In this document: positions 1 to 7,587 of the stretch, piece after piece
Numbering within the stretch: the first letter of the stretch is position 1
How the letters are laid out: each line of letters begins with the position of its first letter
Assembly: GCF_016836705.1 (NCBI RefSeq)
Contig: NZ_JAFCGY010000033.1
Coordinates: 1 to 57,351, forward strand
Source: Mesorhizobium caraganae
Lineage (GTDB): Bacteria > Pseudomonadota > Alphaproteobacteria > Rhizobiales > Rhizobiaceae
Reading direction: 5' to 3'
DNA: 57,351 nucleotides
Program-made: the position numbers and the translations under genes
The notes under the pieces: model-generated
Seen by the model: the letters and a program-made list of their open reading frames with translations, nothing else
Told to the model about the DNA's origin: nothing
The model's database searches: none

Positions 1-50
1 CCTTGCTCATCCACGGGCTTATACCAAGGGGTGTACGGGCTTCCGTCGCA

Positions 51-83
51 GCGGGTGATCCGGTCGTGATCCGGATCACCCGC
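51..83. repeat. Perfect 13-bp inverted repeat (hairpin)
   Basis: Arms at 51-63 and 71-83 are exact reverse complements (GCGGGTGATCCGG and its complement) around a 7-base loop. No T-run follows on either strand, so it is not an obvious intrinsic terminator. It may be an intergenic repeat or a protein-binding site. Confidence 0.6.
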
Positions 84-129
84 CAGCCCAATACTGCATG
101 ATTCTAGAGACACAAGGGGTGTTCCAGGA

Positions 130-252
130 AACGCCAACGTCTCACTCCGCTGGAACACCCCTCATCCGTCTCGGCGCTGCGCGCCGATCCACCGCCCGGG
201 GGCGAGCCGCGGGTCTCGCCCCGTCCTTCGGACCCCACAAGGGGAGAAGGAA
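130..252 (+). repeat. 123-bp dispersed repeat, copy A
   Basis: This GC-rich block recurs in inverted orientation at 11241-11363. I see one base difference (ATCC versus AACC after CACCCCTC). It holds internal palindromes (CGGCGCTGCGCGCCG) and ends in CACAAGGGGAGAAGGAA. It lies downstream of the SRPBCC genes and has no coding signal, although open frames run through it by chance. It looks like a rhizobial intergenic repeat unit. Confidence 0.85.
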
Positions 253-263
253 AGGACCCGCCT

Positions 264-752
264 CTATGCCGCCGGCTCCCCAGTCTCGACATAGGCCTGC
301 AGCCACCCCAGCACCCGGCCCCAATCCTCGGCATGTTCAGCCGCCGCGTCGGTCAACCCGGCAAAGCCGCCATGGCAGATGGTGATGCGTGTGCCTCCGG
401 CTATCGGTTCCAGCAGGTAGGCAACCGTCATTTGCCGCCGGCCAAGGGTGGGATGGTCCCAGCCATAGGCCCGCGTCTGCACGATCCGGCGCGGCGCCTG
501 GATCTCGAGGAACTCGCCGCCGGCGGGATGGTCCTCGCCAGCAATGGTCCTGGCGATGACTTGCCACCGGCCGCCGACGCGCAAGTCGGCCGTCCAATCG
601 ACCATCCGGTAGCTTTCGCAAGAGCCCCACCAACGCTCGACTTCATCCGTAATCAGCGCGTGGAAGACGCGCTCCGGTGGCGCTACGATCTCGGCGCTTG
701 CCATGATCGTCTCGCCATTGGTCATGCTTTGCGCCACCACTGGGCCGTGCAT
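264..752 (-). CDS. SRPBCC/AHSA1-domain protein
   Basis: A 162-residue protein with the fold signature of the START/Bet v1-like AHSA1 group: an N-terminal VAPPERVFHALITDEV segment, then RVGGRW and EFLEIQAPRRIV. These proteins form a hydrophobic cavity; some bind small ligands and some resemble the Hsp90 co-chaperone Aha1. No catalytic residue can be named here. ATG at 752 is preceded by AGGGGG; a GTG at 755 is an alternative. It is the last of three co-directional genes (ArsR regulator, SRPBCC, SRPBCC). ArsR-SRPBCC pairs are common in proteobacteria, usually with unknown ligand. Confidence 0.85.
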   Translation of the reverse strand: MHGPVVAQSMTNGETIMASAEIVAPPERVFHALITDEVERWWGSCESYRMVDWTADLRVGGRWQVIARTIAGEDHPAGGEFLEIQAPRRIVQTRAYGWDHPTLGRRQMTVAYLLEPIAGGTRITICHGGFAGLTDAAAEHAEDWGRVLGWLQAYVETGEPAA

Positions 753-790
753 CACAACCCCCTACGCGATTGTTTCGTTATCGAAACGAG

Positions 791-1240
791 TTAAGCCGCC
801 TTTGATGCCGGGCGCGACAGGCCCTTGCCGGTTTCGAGCAGGCTCTTCAGGCTAGACAGCACCAGCGGCCAGCCATTGCCAACATGTTCCAGAAGACGGT
901 GCGGACCGTCCGCAGCATGGGTGACGGCGAGCTTCATCATGTCGCCTTCCTGTTCGATGACGAAGGTGCAATGCGTGTAACCATCGGCCTTCACGTCCGG
1001 CATGAACTCATTGCGCCATTTGATGACCAGGCGCCTTGGCGGATCGACATCGACAATCTCGCCGCTGTCGGTGACGCGGCCGTCGGGATAGACCATCTTC
1101 CATGCCGAGCCTTTCTTCCAGTCGCTCTGCATCTGGGCGCCGAGGAAATATTGCAGGTGGAATTCCGGTTCGGTCAGCGCCTCCCAGAGCTTCTCGGGCG
1201 TGGTGCGGATATAGGTCACATAGACGAAGGCATTGCTCAT
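791..1240 (-). CDS. SRPBCC/AHSA1-domain protein
   Basis: A 149-residue AHSA1-type protein. The N-terminus FVYVTYIRTTPEKLWEAL is typical of the family, followed by FHLQYFLGAQMQSDWKKGS and VDPPRRLVIKW. Its ATG overlaps the stop of the upstream ArsR gene by 4 bases (ATGA), so the two are almost certainly co-transcribed and translationally coupled. The second SRPBCC gene follows after 38 bases. Small-molecule binding under control of the ArsR protein is the likely theme, but the ligand cannot be read from sequence. Confidence 0.88.
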   Translation of the reverse strand: MSNAFVYVTYIRTTPEKLWEALTEPEFHLQYFLGAQMQSDWKKGSAWKMVYPDGRVTDSGEIVDVDPPRRLVIKWRNEFMPDVKADGYTHCTFVIEQEGDMMKLAVTHAADGPHRLLEHVGNGWPLVLSSLKSLLETGKGLSRPASKAA

Positions 1241-1557
1241 GGCTCTTCCCTTTCGAGGCGCTTCTTCAAGTCGCTGAGGGCGGTCAGCCGTCCTCGTTCG
1301 AATTTGCCGATCCAGCGTTCGGCGATCTCGTTGATGGGAACGGGATTCAGGTAGTGCTCCTTTTCACGTCCGTTGCGGACGGTGGTGATGAGGTTTGCCT
1401 CTTCCAGGATCGCCAGATGCTTGGTCACAGCCTGGCGTGTCATATCCGTCCGCTCGCACAGCGCGTTCAGCGTCTGCCCGTTCCTGTGATGGAGGCTATC
1501 CAGCAATTGCCGGCGTGTCGGGTCGGCGAGGGCGCGAAAGACGGCATCCATGCTCAT
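1237..1557 (-). CDS. ArsR-family winged-helix transcriptional regulator
   Basis: A 106-residue winged-helix protein. FRALADPTRRQLLDSL is the classic ArsR start, RTDMTRQAVTKHLAIL is the recognition helix and LITTVRNGREKEHYL the wing. The metal-binding cysteine motif (ELCVCDL) of true ArsR/SmtB sensors is absent: the equivalent stretch reads TLNALCERTDM, with one cysteine. It therefore probably belongs to the subgroup that accompanies SRPBCC genes. A perfect 8+8 palindrome lies 9 bases before its ATG and is the obvious autoregulatory operator. Confidence 0.9.
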   Translation of the reverse strand: MSMDAVFRALADPTRRQLLDSLHHRNGQTLNALCERTDMTRQAVTKHLAILEEANLITTVRNGREKEHYLNPVPINEIAERWIGKFERGRLTALSDLKKRLEREEP

Positions 1558-1566
1558 TCATTTAAT

Positions 1567-1586
1567 ATGCAACCAAATGGTTGCAT
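1567..1586. promoter_or_regulatory. Probable ArsR operator palindrome
   Basis: ATGCAACC-AAAT-GGTTGCAT is a perfect inverted repeat with 8-base arms and a 4-base centre. It sits immediately upstream of the ArsR gene start (1557) and within 52 bases of the end of the neighbouring GNAT gene. Position and symmetry fit a dimeric winged-helix repressor. Binding is inferred. Confidence 0.7.
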
Positions 1587-1637
1587 GTCAAGAGGCGATG
1601 TCACAGCGAAGCGACCGCCTCGTTTGGTTGGCTGGCG

Positions 1638-2063
1638 TCACCGCTTGCGCGAGAACCAGAAGGCGTCGGGCATGCGCATCATGCCGATGCGTTCGTAGAA
1701 GCCGACGGCGTCGGGCATCGAGATCAGGCTGATGGCGACCGACGTGCCAAGCTGCCGGCGGGCCTCGTCCATCAGGCCCCTGCCGATGCCAAGCCCTTGC
1801 GCCGATTGGGATACGGCAAGCTCGGAAATGTAACACACCCAGGAAAAGTCGGTGATGGCGCGAGCCACGCCAATCAGTGGTCGGCCTTCGACATTGAGCC
1901 GCGCTGTCAGCACCAGGTTCGCGCCTGAAAGCATCGCCTGCAGCCGGGCATCGTCTTCGACAGGACGCGTGTCGCCGAGCCCGGATTCCACCAGCACGCG
2001 GCGAAACTCGGCAATGCCGAGTTCCGGCTCGCGGGCATAAAGGACGTGGGAATTCTCGCTCAT
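1638..2063 (-). CDS. GNAT-family N-acetyltransferase
   Basis: A 141-residue acetyltransferase of the GNAT fold. The acetyl-CoA pyrophosphate loop is visible as SAQGLGIGRGLMDEA (Q/RxxGxG/A), preceded by the beta-4 strand WVCYISELAVS and followed by GFYERIGMMR, the usual C-terminal motif. The substrate is unknown. ATG at 2063 (MSENSHVLYAREPELG) was chosen because the open frame upstream has no family-like sequence. It is convergent with the ArsR operon's control region and divergent from leuD. Confidence 0.85.
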   Translation of the reverse strand: MSENSHVLYAREPELGIAEFRRVLVESGLGDTRPVEDDARLQAMLSGANLVLTARLNVEGRPLIGVARAITDFSWVCYISELAVSQSAQGLGIGRGLMDEARRQLGTSVAISLISMPDAVGFYERIGMMRMPDAFWFSRKR

Positions 2064-2232
2064 GGCAGCCAGACTGCACCAGCGGGCAACGATTTCGAAG
2101 CTCTTTTTGCCCGACAGGTGCTCGTCTTCGCATGGACCAAGGGCACGCACGAACAGTTGCCTTTTATTTGCCAGCAGCTTTGTGTAAACGGTGCGTCAGC
2201 AATCTCCCGCAACGAAAATACGGGCAAAAGCC

Positions 2233-2838
2233 ATGGACAAATTCACCAAGCTCACCGGCGTCGCCGCCCCCATGCCGATCGTCAATGTCGACACCGACAT
2301 GATCATCCCCAAGGATTATCTCAAGACGATCAAGCGCACCGGGCTCGGCAGCGGGCTGTTCGCCGAAATGCGCTACAAGGACGACGGCTCGGAAAACCCG
2401 GATTTCGTGCTCAACAAGCCGGCCTACCGCAAGGCGCAGATCCTGGTGGCCGGCGATAATTTCGGCTGCGGTTCGAGCCGTGAACACGCGCCGTGGGCGC
2501 TGCTCGATTTCGGCATACGCTGCGTCATCTCGACCTCGTTCGCCGATATTTTCTACAACAACTGCTTCAAGAACGGCATTTTGCCGATCACCGTCAGCCC
2601 GGAAGATCTGGAGAAGCTGATGGACGACGCCTCGCGCGGCTCCAATGCGACGGTGTCGGTCGATCTCGAGGCCAAGGAAATCCGCGGTCCGGATGGCGGC
2701 GTGGTCAAATTCGATCTCGACGACTTCAAGCGCCACTGCCTGCTGAACGGCCTCGACGATATCGGCCTGACCATGGAAAAGGCCGGCGCCATCGCCTCGT
2801 TCGAGAAGAAGAACGCCGCCGAGCGCCCCTGGGCCTGA
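2233..2838 (+). CDS. leuD: 3-isopropylmalate dehydratase small subunit
   Basis: LeuD (201 residues) forms the isopropylmalate isomerase heterodimer with LeuC (here at 21121-22530). The enzyme converts 2- to 3-isopropylmalate in leucine synthesis. The swivel domain signature GDNFGCGSSREHAPWAL lies at about residues 75-91, and MPIVNVDTDMIIPKDYLK at the N-terminus matches the family. The ATG at 2233 gives the usual length. leuC is about 18 kb away on the opposite strand and leuB 2 kb downstream, so the leu genes are scattered rather than in one operon. Confidence 0.97.
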   Translation: MDKFTKLTGVAAPMPIVNVDTDMIIPKDYLKTIKRTGLGSGLFAEMRYKDDGSENPDFVLNKPAYRKAQILVAGDNFGCGSSREHAPWALLDFGIRCVISTSFADIFYNNCFKNGILPITVSPEDLEKLMDDASRGSNATVSVDLEAKEIRGPDGGVVKFDLDDFKRHCLLNGLDDIGLTMEKAGAIASFEKKNAAERPWA

Positions 2839-2901
2839 GCAGTATGATTTAACCCGACCGTCAAAGGCCGGGTTCGTGGCGGCTGAACGGAGGGGACAGT
2901 C

Positions 2902-3831
2902 ATGACACGTTCGCTTCTTGCCGGCGCCTGCGCGTTGGCGTGGATGCTGATGCCGATGGCTGGCGCGCATGCACAGACCGACACGGTGCTGGTGCCGGCT
3001 GAAGATCCGTCCGGCGAGGCCGCCGACCCGGGCGCGTCGAGCAATACAGCCCTGGCCGGCGATGACAGCCAAGGGCCGATCCCGTTCGAGGGTGGGCAGC
3101 TGACCATCACCCAGCAGGAAGAGTATGGCGAGAAGGTGCTGGCCTATGACGGCAAGCAGCTGGCCAGCAACTACGACGTGTTCTTCGACAAGGTGGTCAA
3201 GGTCGGCGGCGTCAACGTGGCGCTGGTCGATGTCGGTGACGGCGGCAACCAGTGCGGCCCGGCCAAGGTCATCGTCTGGAAGCCGGAAGGCGGCGAGATC
3301 CAGAGCCTTACTGTCGAGCAGGACGAATGCGGTGCGCCGCCGGCGGCGGTCGCTGACAACGCCATCTATTTCGTGCCTTACCTCTTGCCGGGCGCTTCGC
3401 AGCAGGCGCTGCAATGGTCGCCCAGCGAAGGGCTGACGATTTCAGGCGACCTGACATATGCGCCCGAGCCCGGCACCGACTGGAAAGATGTCGATCCGTC
3501 CAAGTACCAGAACATCATCGACGCCTTCCACAACGAGGCCGTCTACAAGGCGGCGAAGACGCTGCTTGGCGACACCATGCCCGACATGGCGACCAGCCTG
3601 CTGGTCGGCGGCGGCACCGAAAAGACGGCGTCCGGCGCCTTCTACGCCACCGGCTGCGTGCCGCATGATTGCGGCGGCAGCGATGGTTTCATGGCCGTCG
3701 ATCCGGTCAAGCACACGCTCTACTTCGCCCGCCGCGGCGATGATGGTGAGCCGCAGGCGTGGCCGGACTTGAAGACCTGGCCGGCGGATGTGAAGGAAGC
3801 GATGGACAAGGCGCAGGGGTCAGCGAACTAG
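2902..3831 (+). CDS. Secreted protein of unknown function
   Basis: A 309-residue protein with a clear signal peptide (MTRSLLAGACALAWMLMPM, cleavage probably after AHA at about residue 25). The mature part is acidic and has paired cysteines (QCGPAK, DECGAPP, GCVPHDCGG) that could form disulfides in the periplasm. I do not recognise a domain. An SD-like GGAGGGGAC precedes the ATG. It follows leuD by 63 bases and may be read through from it. The weak inverted repeat between them (AACCCG/CGGGTT, 2850-2873) has no T-run. Confidence 0.8.
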   Translation: MTRSLLAGACALAWMLMPMAGAHAQTDTVLVPAEDPSGEAADPGASSNTALAGDDSQGPIPFEGGQLTITQQEEYGEKVLAYDGKQLASNYDVFFDKVVKVGGVNVALVDVGDGGNQCGPAKVIVWKPEGGEIQSLTVEQDECGAPPAAVADNAIYFVPYLLPGASQQALQWSPSEGLTISGDLTYAPEPGTDWKDVDPSKYQNIIDAFHNEAVYKAAKTLLGDTMPDMATSLLVGGGTEKTASGAFYATGCVPHDCGGSDGFMAVDPVKHTLYFARRGDDGEPQAWPDLKTWPADVKEAMDKAQGSAN

Positions 3832-3842
3832 GGCACGACCGT

Positions 3843-4036
3843 CGCGGCTTCGTCATCCACGGGCGGAGCGACGCGTAGCGGAGCGCAGACCCGAGGATCC
3901 ATGCCGTGACTGTTGCCATAGAGTGCAACGGTGCAGAATTCTTCACCGTGGCAACGCACTGACGTCCCGGCATGGATCCTATGGTCTGCGCCGCGTCGCT
4001 TCGCTCCTTGCTTCGCCATAGGATGACGAAGCCGCG
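3843..4036. repeat. Long imperfect palindrome (intergenic repeat)
   Basis: The gap between the secreted-protein gene and the RidA-like gene is one large nested inverted repeat. Outer arms CGCGGCTTCGTCATCC (3843-3858) and its exact complement at 4021-4036 enclose GGATCCATGCCG/CGGCATGGATCC and a central GTTGCCA/TGGCAAC pair. The whole could fold as a cruciform or long RNA hairpin. It resembles repeats common between genes in Mesorhizobium. I see no gene in it. Confidence 0.75.
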
Positions 4037-4157
4037 AAGGATTCGGCCAATCTCCGAGGTTTGTGCTTGCCTTCATGACAACAGTTCGCTTGCCTTGGCC
4101 CACGACCGGTCCAGCTCTCCTCTGCTAGACGAGCGCCTATGATTGCAAGGAGGCCCC

Positions 4158-4541
4158 ATGCGCAAACTCATCTCCACCGGGTCGCCCTTCGAGAAAACCG
4201 CCGGCTATTCGCGTGCGGTGGTGCAGGGCGACTGGTGTTTCGTGTCGGGAACCACCGGCTACGACTATGCGACGATGACCATGCCGGAGACGGTCGAGGC
4301 GCAGACGCGCAATTGTCTCGCCACCATCGCCAAGGCGCTTCGGGACGGCGGCTTCGCCATGGCCGATGTGGTGCGGGCGCATTATTACATCACCGACCAG
4401 GCCTTCGTGGATGTCGTCTTCCCGATCCTCGGCGAGGCATTCGGCGACATCCGCCCGGCGGCGACGATGATCGTGTGCCAGCTCAACAAGCCTGAGATGA
4501 AGATCGAGATCGAAGTCACGGCGCTGCGGCACACGGCATGA
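4158..4541 (+). CDS. RidA/YjgF-family protein
   Basis: A 127-residue member of the Rid (YjgF/YER057c/UK114) family. Canonical RidA hydrolyses reactive enamine/imine intermediates released by PLP enzymes. FEKTAGYSRAVVQGDWCFVSGTTGYD is the N-terminal signature in shape, and RPAATMIVCQLNKPEMKIEIE ends in the family's KxEIE motif, with Arg at the position that binds the substrate carboxylate. The start at 4158 has AAGGAGG 5 bases upstream. It overlaps nothing and is followed after 13 bases by a VOC gene with its own SD. Confidence 0.9.
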   Translation: MRKLISTGSPFEKTAGYSRAVVQGDWCFVSGTTGYDYATMTMPETVEAQTRNCLATIAKALRDGGFAMADVVRAHYYITDQAFVDVVFPILGEAFGDIRPAATMIVCQLNKPEMKIEIEVTALRHTA

Positions 4542-4554
4542 GGAGGCCAAAGCC

Positions 4555-4905
4555 ATGACGGTCCGGCGCATCGTCGCCAATATCGAGACACAGGACGCGG
4601 CGGCGGCGAAGCGCTTCTACCAGGACGTGCTTGGCCTCGATGTGCTGATGGATCAGGGCTGGATCGTCACCTGCGGTTCCGACGAACGGATGCAGGTGCA
4701 GATCAGCTTCATGGCTCAAGGCGGCTCGGGCACGCCGGTGCCGGACCTCTCCATTGAGGTCGATGATGTCGAAGCAGCGCTCGACGCCATGAAGGCCGCC
4801 GGCTTTGCCATCGAATACGGCCCGGTCGACGAACCCTGGGGCGTGCGGCGCTTTTATGTGCGCGATCCGTTCGGCAGATTGGTCAATATTCTCTCGCATC
4901 GGTGA
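4555..4905 (+). CDS. VOC-superfamily (glyoxalase/bleomycin-resistance type) protein
   Basis: A 116-residue single VOC module. It opens VRRIVANIETQDAAAAKRFY and ends WGVRRFYVRDPFGRLVNILSH, with the two beta-alpha-beta-beta-beta units expected. Members bind a metal and act as dioxygenases, isomerases or drug-binding proteins; the substrate is not evident. SD AGGAGG precedes the ATG. It follows the RidA-like gene by 13 bases and so is probably co-transcribed, and leuB starts 81 bases later. Confidence 0.87.
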   Translation: MTVRRIVANIETQDAAAAKRFYQDVLGLDVLMDQGWIVTCGSDERMQVQISFMAQGGSGTPVPDLSIEVDDVEAALDAMKAAGFAIEYGPVDEPWGVRRFYVRDPFGRLVNILSHR

Positions 4906-4985
4906 TTGCGCTTCCAGGCTTGCATGCAGCCCGCTTGGCGTTTAGCAAGGCCGCGGTTTCTCCAAACAGTGTCGGGACGGTTCTG

Positions 4986-6089
4986 ATGGCTTCGAAAAAT
5001 CTTCTCCTGCTCGCCGGCGACGGCATCGGCCCCGAGGCGATGGCCGAGGTGAAGAAACTGATCGCGGCCATGAACGCCAAGCTGGACAGCGGTTTTGTCA
5101 CCGATGAAGGCCTGGTCGGCGGCTGCGCCTACGATGCGCATGGCGCGGCGATTTCCGATGCCGACATGGCAAAGGCGATGGCGGCGGACGCGGTGCTGTT
5201 CGGCGCCGTCGGCGGGCCGAAATGGGACAAGGTGCCTTACGAGGTGCGCCCCGAGGCCGGGCTGCTGCGGCTGCGCAAGGACATGGAGCTGTTCGCCAAT
5301 CTTCGCCCGGCGATCTGCTATCCGGCACTCGCCGCCTCGTCTTCGCTGAAGCAGGAGGTGGTCGAAGGCCTCGACATCCTGATCGTGCGCGAGCTCACCG
5401 GCGGCGTCTATTTCGGCGAGCCGAAGCAGATCATCGATCTCGGCAATGGCCAGAAGCGCGGCATCGACACCCAGGTCTACGACACGTTCGAGATCGAGCG
5501 CATTTCCGGCGTCGCTTTCGAGCTCGCGCGGACCCGCCGCAACCATGTGACATCCATGGAAAAGCGCAACGTGATGAAATCCGGCGTGCTGTGGAACGAG
5601 GTCGTCACCCAGACCCAAAAGGCCAGGTACGCCGACGTCAAGCTCGACCACATGCTGGCCGATGCCGGCGGCATGCAGCTGGTGCGCTGGCCAAAACAAT
5701 TCGACGTCATCGTCACCGACAATCTGTTCGGCGACATGCTGTCCGACATTGCCGCCATGCTGACGGGCTCGATCGGCATGCTGCCGTCGGCCTCGCTCGG
5801 CGCGCCTGACGTGAAGACCAAGAAGCGCAAGGCGCTGTACGAGCCGGTGCATGGCTCGGCGCCCGATATTGCCGGCCAGGGCATCGCCAATCCGATCGCC
5901 ATGATCGCGTCCTTCGCCATGTGCCTGCGCTATTCCTTCGGGATGGTCGCCGAAGCCGACAAGCTCGAAGGCGCAATCGCTGCCGTGCTCGACGACGGCC
6001 TGCGCACCAAGGACATACTGTCCGAAGGCATGACCGAGGTCGGTACGGTCGAGATGGGCGATGCGATTATCGCCAAGTTCCTTGGCTGA
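4986..6089 (+). CDS. leuB: 3-isopropylmalate dehydrogenase
   Basis: LeuB (367 residues) oxidises and decarboxylates 3-isopropylmalate with NAD+ in leucine synthesis. The start LLLLAGDGIGPEAM, substrate-loop arginines in LLRLRKDMELFANLRP, RELTGGVYFGEP, and the metal-binding aspartates in VTDNLFGDMLSDIAAM are all present, as is the NAD site EPVHGSAPDIAGQGIANP. ATG at 4986 was chosen over one at 4902 because homologues begin just before the LLAGDGIGP strand. A GNAT gene overlaps its 3' end. Confidence 0.97.
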   Translation: MASKNLLLLAGDGIGPEAMAEVKKLIAAMNAKLDSGFVTDEGLVGGCAYDAHGAAISDADMAKAMAADAVLFGAVGGPKWDKVPYEVRPEAGLLRLRKDMELFANLRPAICYPALAASSSLKQEVVEGLDILIVRELTGGVYFGEPKQIIDLGNGQKRGIDTQVYDTFEIERISGVAFELARTRRNHVTSMEKRNVMKSGVLWNEVVTQTQKARYADVKLDHMLADAGGMQLVRWPKQFDVIVTDNLFGDMLSDIAAMLTGSIGMLPSASLGAPDVKTKKRKALYEPVHGSAPDIAGQGIANPIAMIASFAMCLRYSFGMVAEADKLEGAIAAVLDDGLRTKDILSEGMTEVGTVEMGDAIIAKFLG

Positions 6090-6573
6090 TCCGGTGGCGG
6101 TCGACGTCCGCTGGGCGACGACCGACGACGCCGAAGCGCTTGCCACCGTACTTTGCGAGATGGCGGCGCACTACCGGCAGGCGCCGCTCGATCATGGCCG
6201 GGCTACAGCCACGGCGCGTAAATGGCTCGGCGATGAAAGCCCGGCCTATCCGCATTTCGCGCTGGCCTTCGCCGACGGCAAGGTTGCGGGCCTCGCCTCG
6301 GTGGCGATCGCCCATCCGGGCATCGATCTCGAACGACTAATGTTCCTGAAAGACCTGTTTGTGCGCGAGGATGCCCGCAACGCCGGCACCGGACGGGCGC
6401 TGCTCAGCTTTCTCGCCGGCCATTGCCTCAGGGAAGGAATCGGCCGCATAGACCTGACCACCGAAGACTGGAACGAGGGCGCGTTGCGTCTCTACGACCG
6501 GCTCGGCGCCGAACGGCACGGGCGGAAGGTGTTTCTCAGGCTGTCCGGTGATGCGCTAAGAAGAACCCTCTAA
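6061..6573 (+). CDS. GNAT-family N-acetyltransferase
   Basis: A GNAT-fold enzyme of up to 170 residues. LFVREDARNAGTGRALLSFLA carries the acetyl-CoA loop (RxxGxG) and WNEGALRLYDRLGAER is the typical C-terminal motif. The ATG at 6061 overlaps leuB by 29 bases in another frame; a GTG at 6094, just after the leuB stop, would give VAVDVRWATTDDAEAL and may be the true start. Co-transcription with leuB is likely. It converges with the DUF805 gene, overlapping it by 4 bases. Confidence 0.82.
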   Translation: MRLSPSSLADPVAVDVRWATTDDAEALATVLCEMAAHYRQAPLDHGRATATARKWLGDESPAYPHFALAFADGKVAGLASVAIAHPGIDLERLMFLKDLFVREDARNAGTGRALLSFLAGHCLREGIGRIDLTTEDWNEGALRLYDRLGAERHGRKVFLRLSGDALRRTL

Positions 6574-7277
6574 ACCCTGACACCCTGCGGCACAGGCCCC
6601 CACTGGTTTTCGTGGCCCTGGGTCGGGATCAGTCCGAACACGATGATGGCCAGGGTGCCGAAGGTCGGCACGAGAATCAGCAGGACGAGCCAGCCGGTGA
6701 GGCCGATATCGTGCAGCCGTCGGACAATGAGGCCGAGCCAGGGCAGGAACGTCGCCAGCACAAACAGGCCCCAGACGCCGACCATCACGATCGGCCCGTT
6801 GCCGTCATTGAAATTGCCGATCGTCTGGTCGGCGAGGGCGCCGACCAGACCGACCAGGATGAAGCTGACGGTCCAGAACAGGCAGTAGGCCCAGAATTCC
6901 TTGCGGCGGGCGCGCTCGGCGAAGTTGATGTAGTTGCGTGTCACGCCCCGCCAGAAATAACCCGGCAGTCCGCTATCGTGGACCGCGCCGTCGTCAGCCA
7001 GGCGGCCAAAATGCTGCGGCGCGGCTGAAGCGGCAGCGGGTTTGGGCGGCGCGGCGCTTGCAGCGGGAGCTGCGGTGGCTTGTCCAGCGGCCTGGGCGCG
7101 GATCGAGAAAACGTCGCGCGCCTGGCCGCTCGCGGGCAGGAACTCGACCACGGCGTCCTTGGCAATCACCGTATCGCGGCGCAGATCTTCGCGCGCGAAG
7201 GTGTAGCGGTTGCCGTCCGCCCCGGTGATGAATCCGAAGCCCTGGGCCTCGTCATAATGAAGAACTTCACCACGCAT
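6570..7277 (-). CDS. Cold-shock-like domain fused to a DUF805 membrane domain
   Basis: A 235-residue two-part protein. Residues 1-65 (MRGEVLHYDEAQGFGFITG, then GNRYTFAREDLRRD and VVEFLPASG) read like a cold-shock nucleic-acid-binding OB fold. An Ala/Pro linker follows (about 65-95). From about residue 110 the protein is a DUF805 domain, FWRGVTRNYINFAERARRKEFW, with about four membrane helices and the end motif GPVPQG. DUF805 proteins are inner-membrane proteins of unknown function. The fusion suggests a membrane-anchored nucleic-acid or nucleotide sensor, but this is inference. Confidence 0.85.
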   Translation of the reverse strand: MRGEVLHYDEAQGFGFITGADGNRYTFAREDLRRDTVIAKDAVVEFLPASGQARDVFSIRAQAAGQATAAPAASAAPPKPAAASAAPQHFGRLADDGAVHDSGLPGYFWRGVTRNYINFAERARRKEFWAYCLFWTVSFILVGLVGALADQTIGNFNDGNGPIVMVGVWGLFVLATFLPWLGLIVRRLHDIGLTGWLVLLILVPTFGTLAIIVFGLIPTQGHENQWGPVPQGVRV

Positions 7278-7380
7278 TTAGCCTCACCCCCGTGTTGGCG
7301 TAGACTGTTCAAAGTTGCGGCGGATCGCAAGGGGGTGGACGAAGTGAAGGGCAAACGGTCAGGTAGCTTCATCCTGCCGC

Positions 7381-7476
7381 CGTCAGCGCTGCCCCTCACC
7401 TGCCTGCCGGCATCCTCTCCCCGTATAGTGACGGGGAGAGGGACGCTGTCATCGATGATTTCGCCAATCGGCAGCG
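7381..7476 (+). repeat. REP-type palindromic repeat, left flank of helicase gene
   Basis: The unit contains CTCTCCCCGT/ACGGGGAGAG around TATAGTG, preceded by CCTCACCTGCCTGCCGGCAT and followed by GATTTCGCCAATCGGCAGCG. The whole stretch is repeated in inverse at 9552-9648. It fills the gap downstream of the helicase gene, where I see no coding sequence. Confidence 0.8.
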
Positions 7477-7506
7477 TTGCAGGAGTTAGCGCTGTGAGTG
7501 GTGCAG

Positions 7507-7560
7507 GCCCTTTCTCCCCGTCACTGTACGGGGAGAAATGCCCGGCAGGGCAATGAGGGG
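7507..7560 (-). repeat. REP-type palindromic repeat (inverted copy)
   Basis: TTTCTCCCCGTCA-CTG-TACGGGGAGAAA type hairpin followed by TGCCCGGCAGGGCAATGAGGGG. It is the same family as 7381-7440 but in opposite orientation, lying between that copy and the helicase stop codon. Confidence 0.75.
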
Positions 7561-7587
7561 CGGCGCTAGCCTTCGCTGAGAAAAACG

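Noticed and set aside
98..385. Plus-strand open frame of 95 residues
   Set aside because: It runs through the 123-bp dispersed repeat and the end of the SRPBCC gene; the same peptide appears antisense in the second repeat copy, so it is repeat-derived.
2850..2873. Terminator after leuD
   Set aside because: AACCCG/CGGGTT pairing has a long loop and no following T-run.
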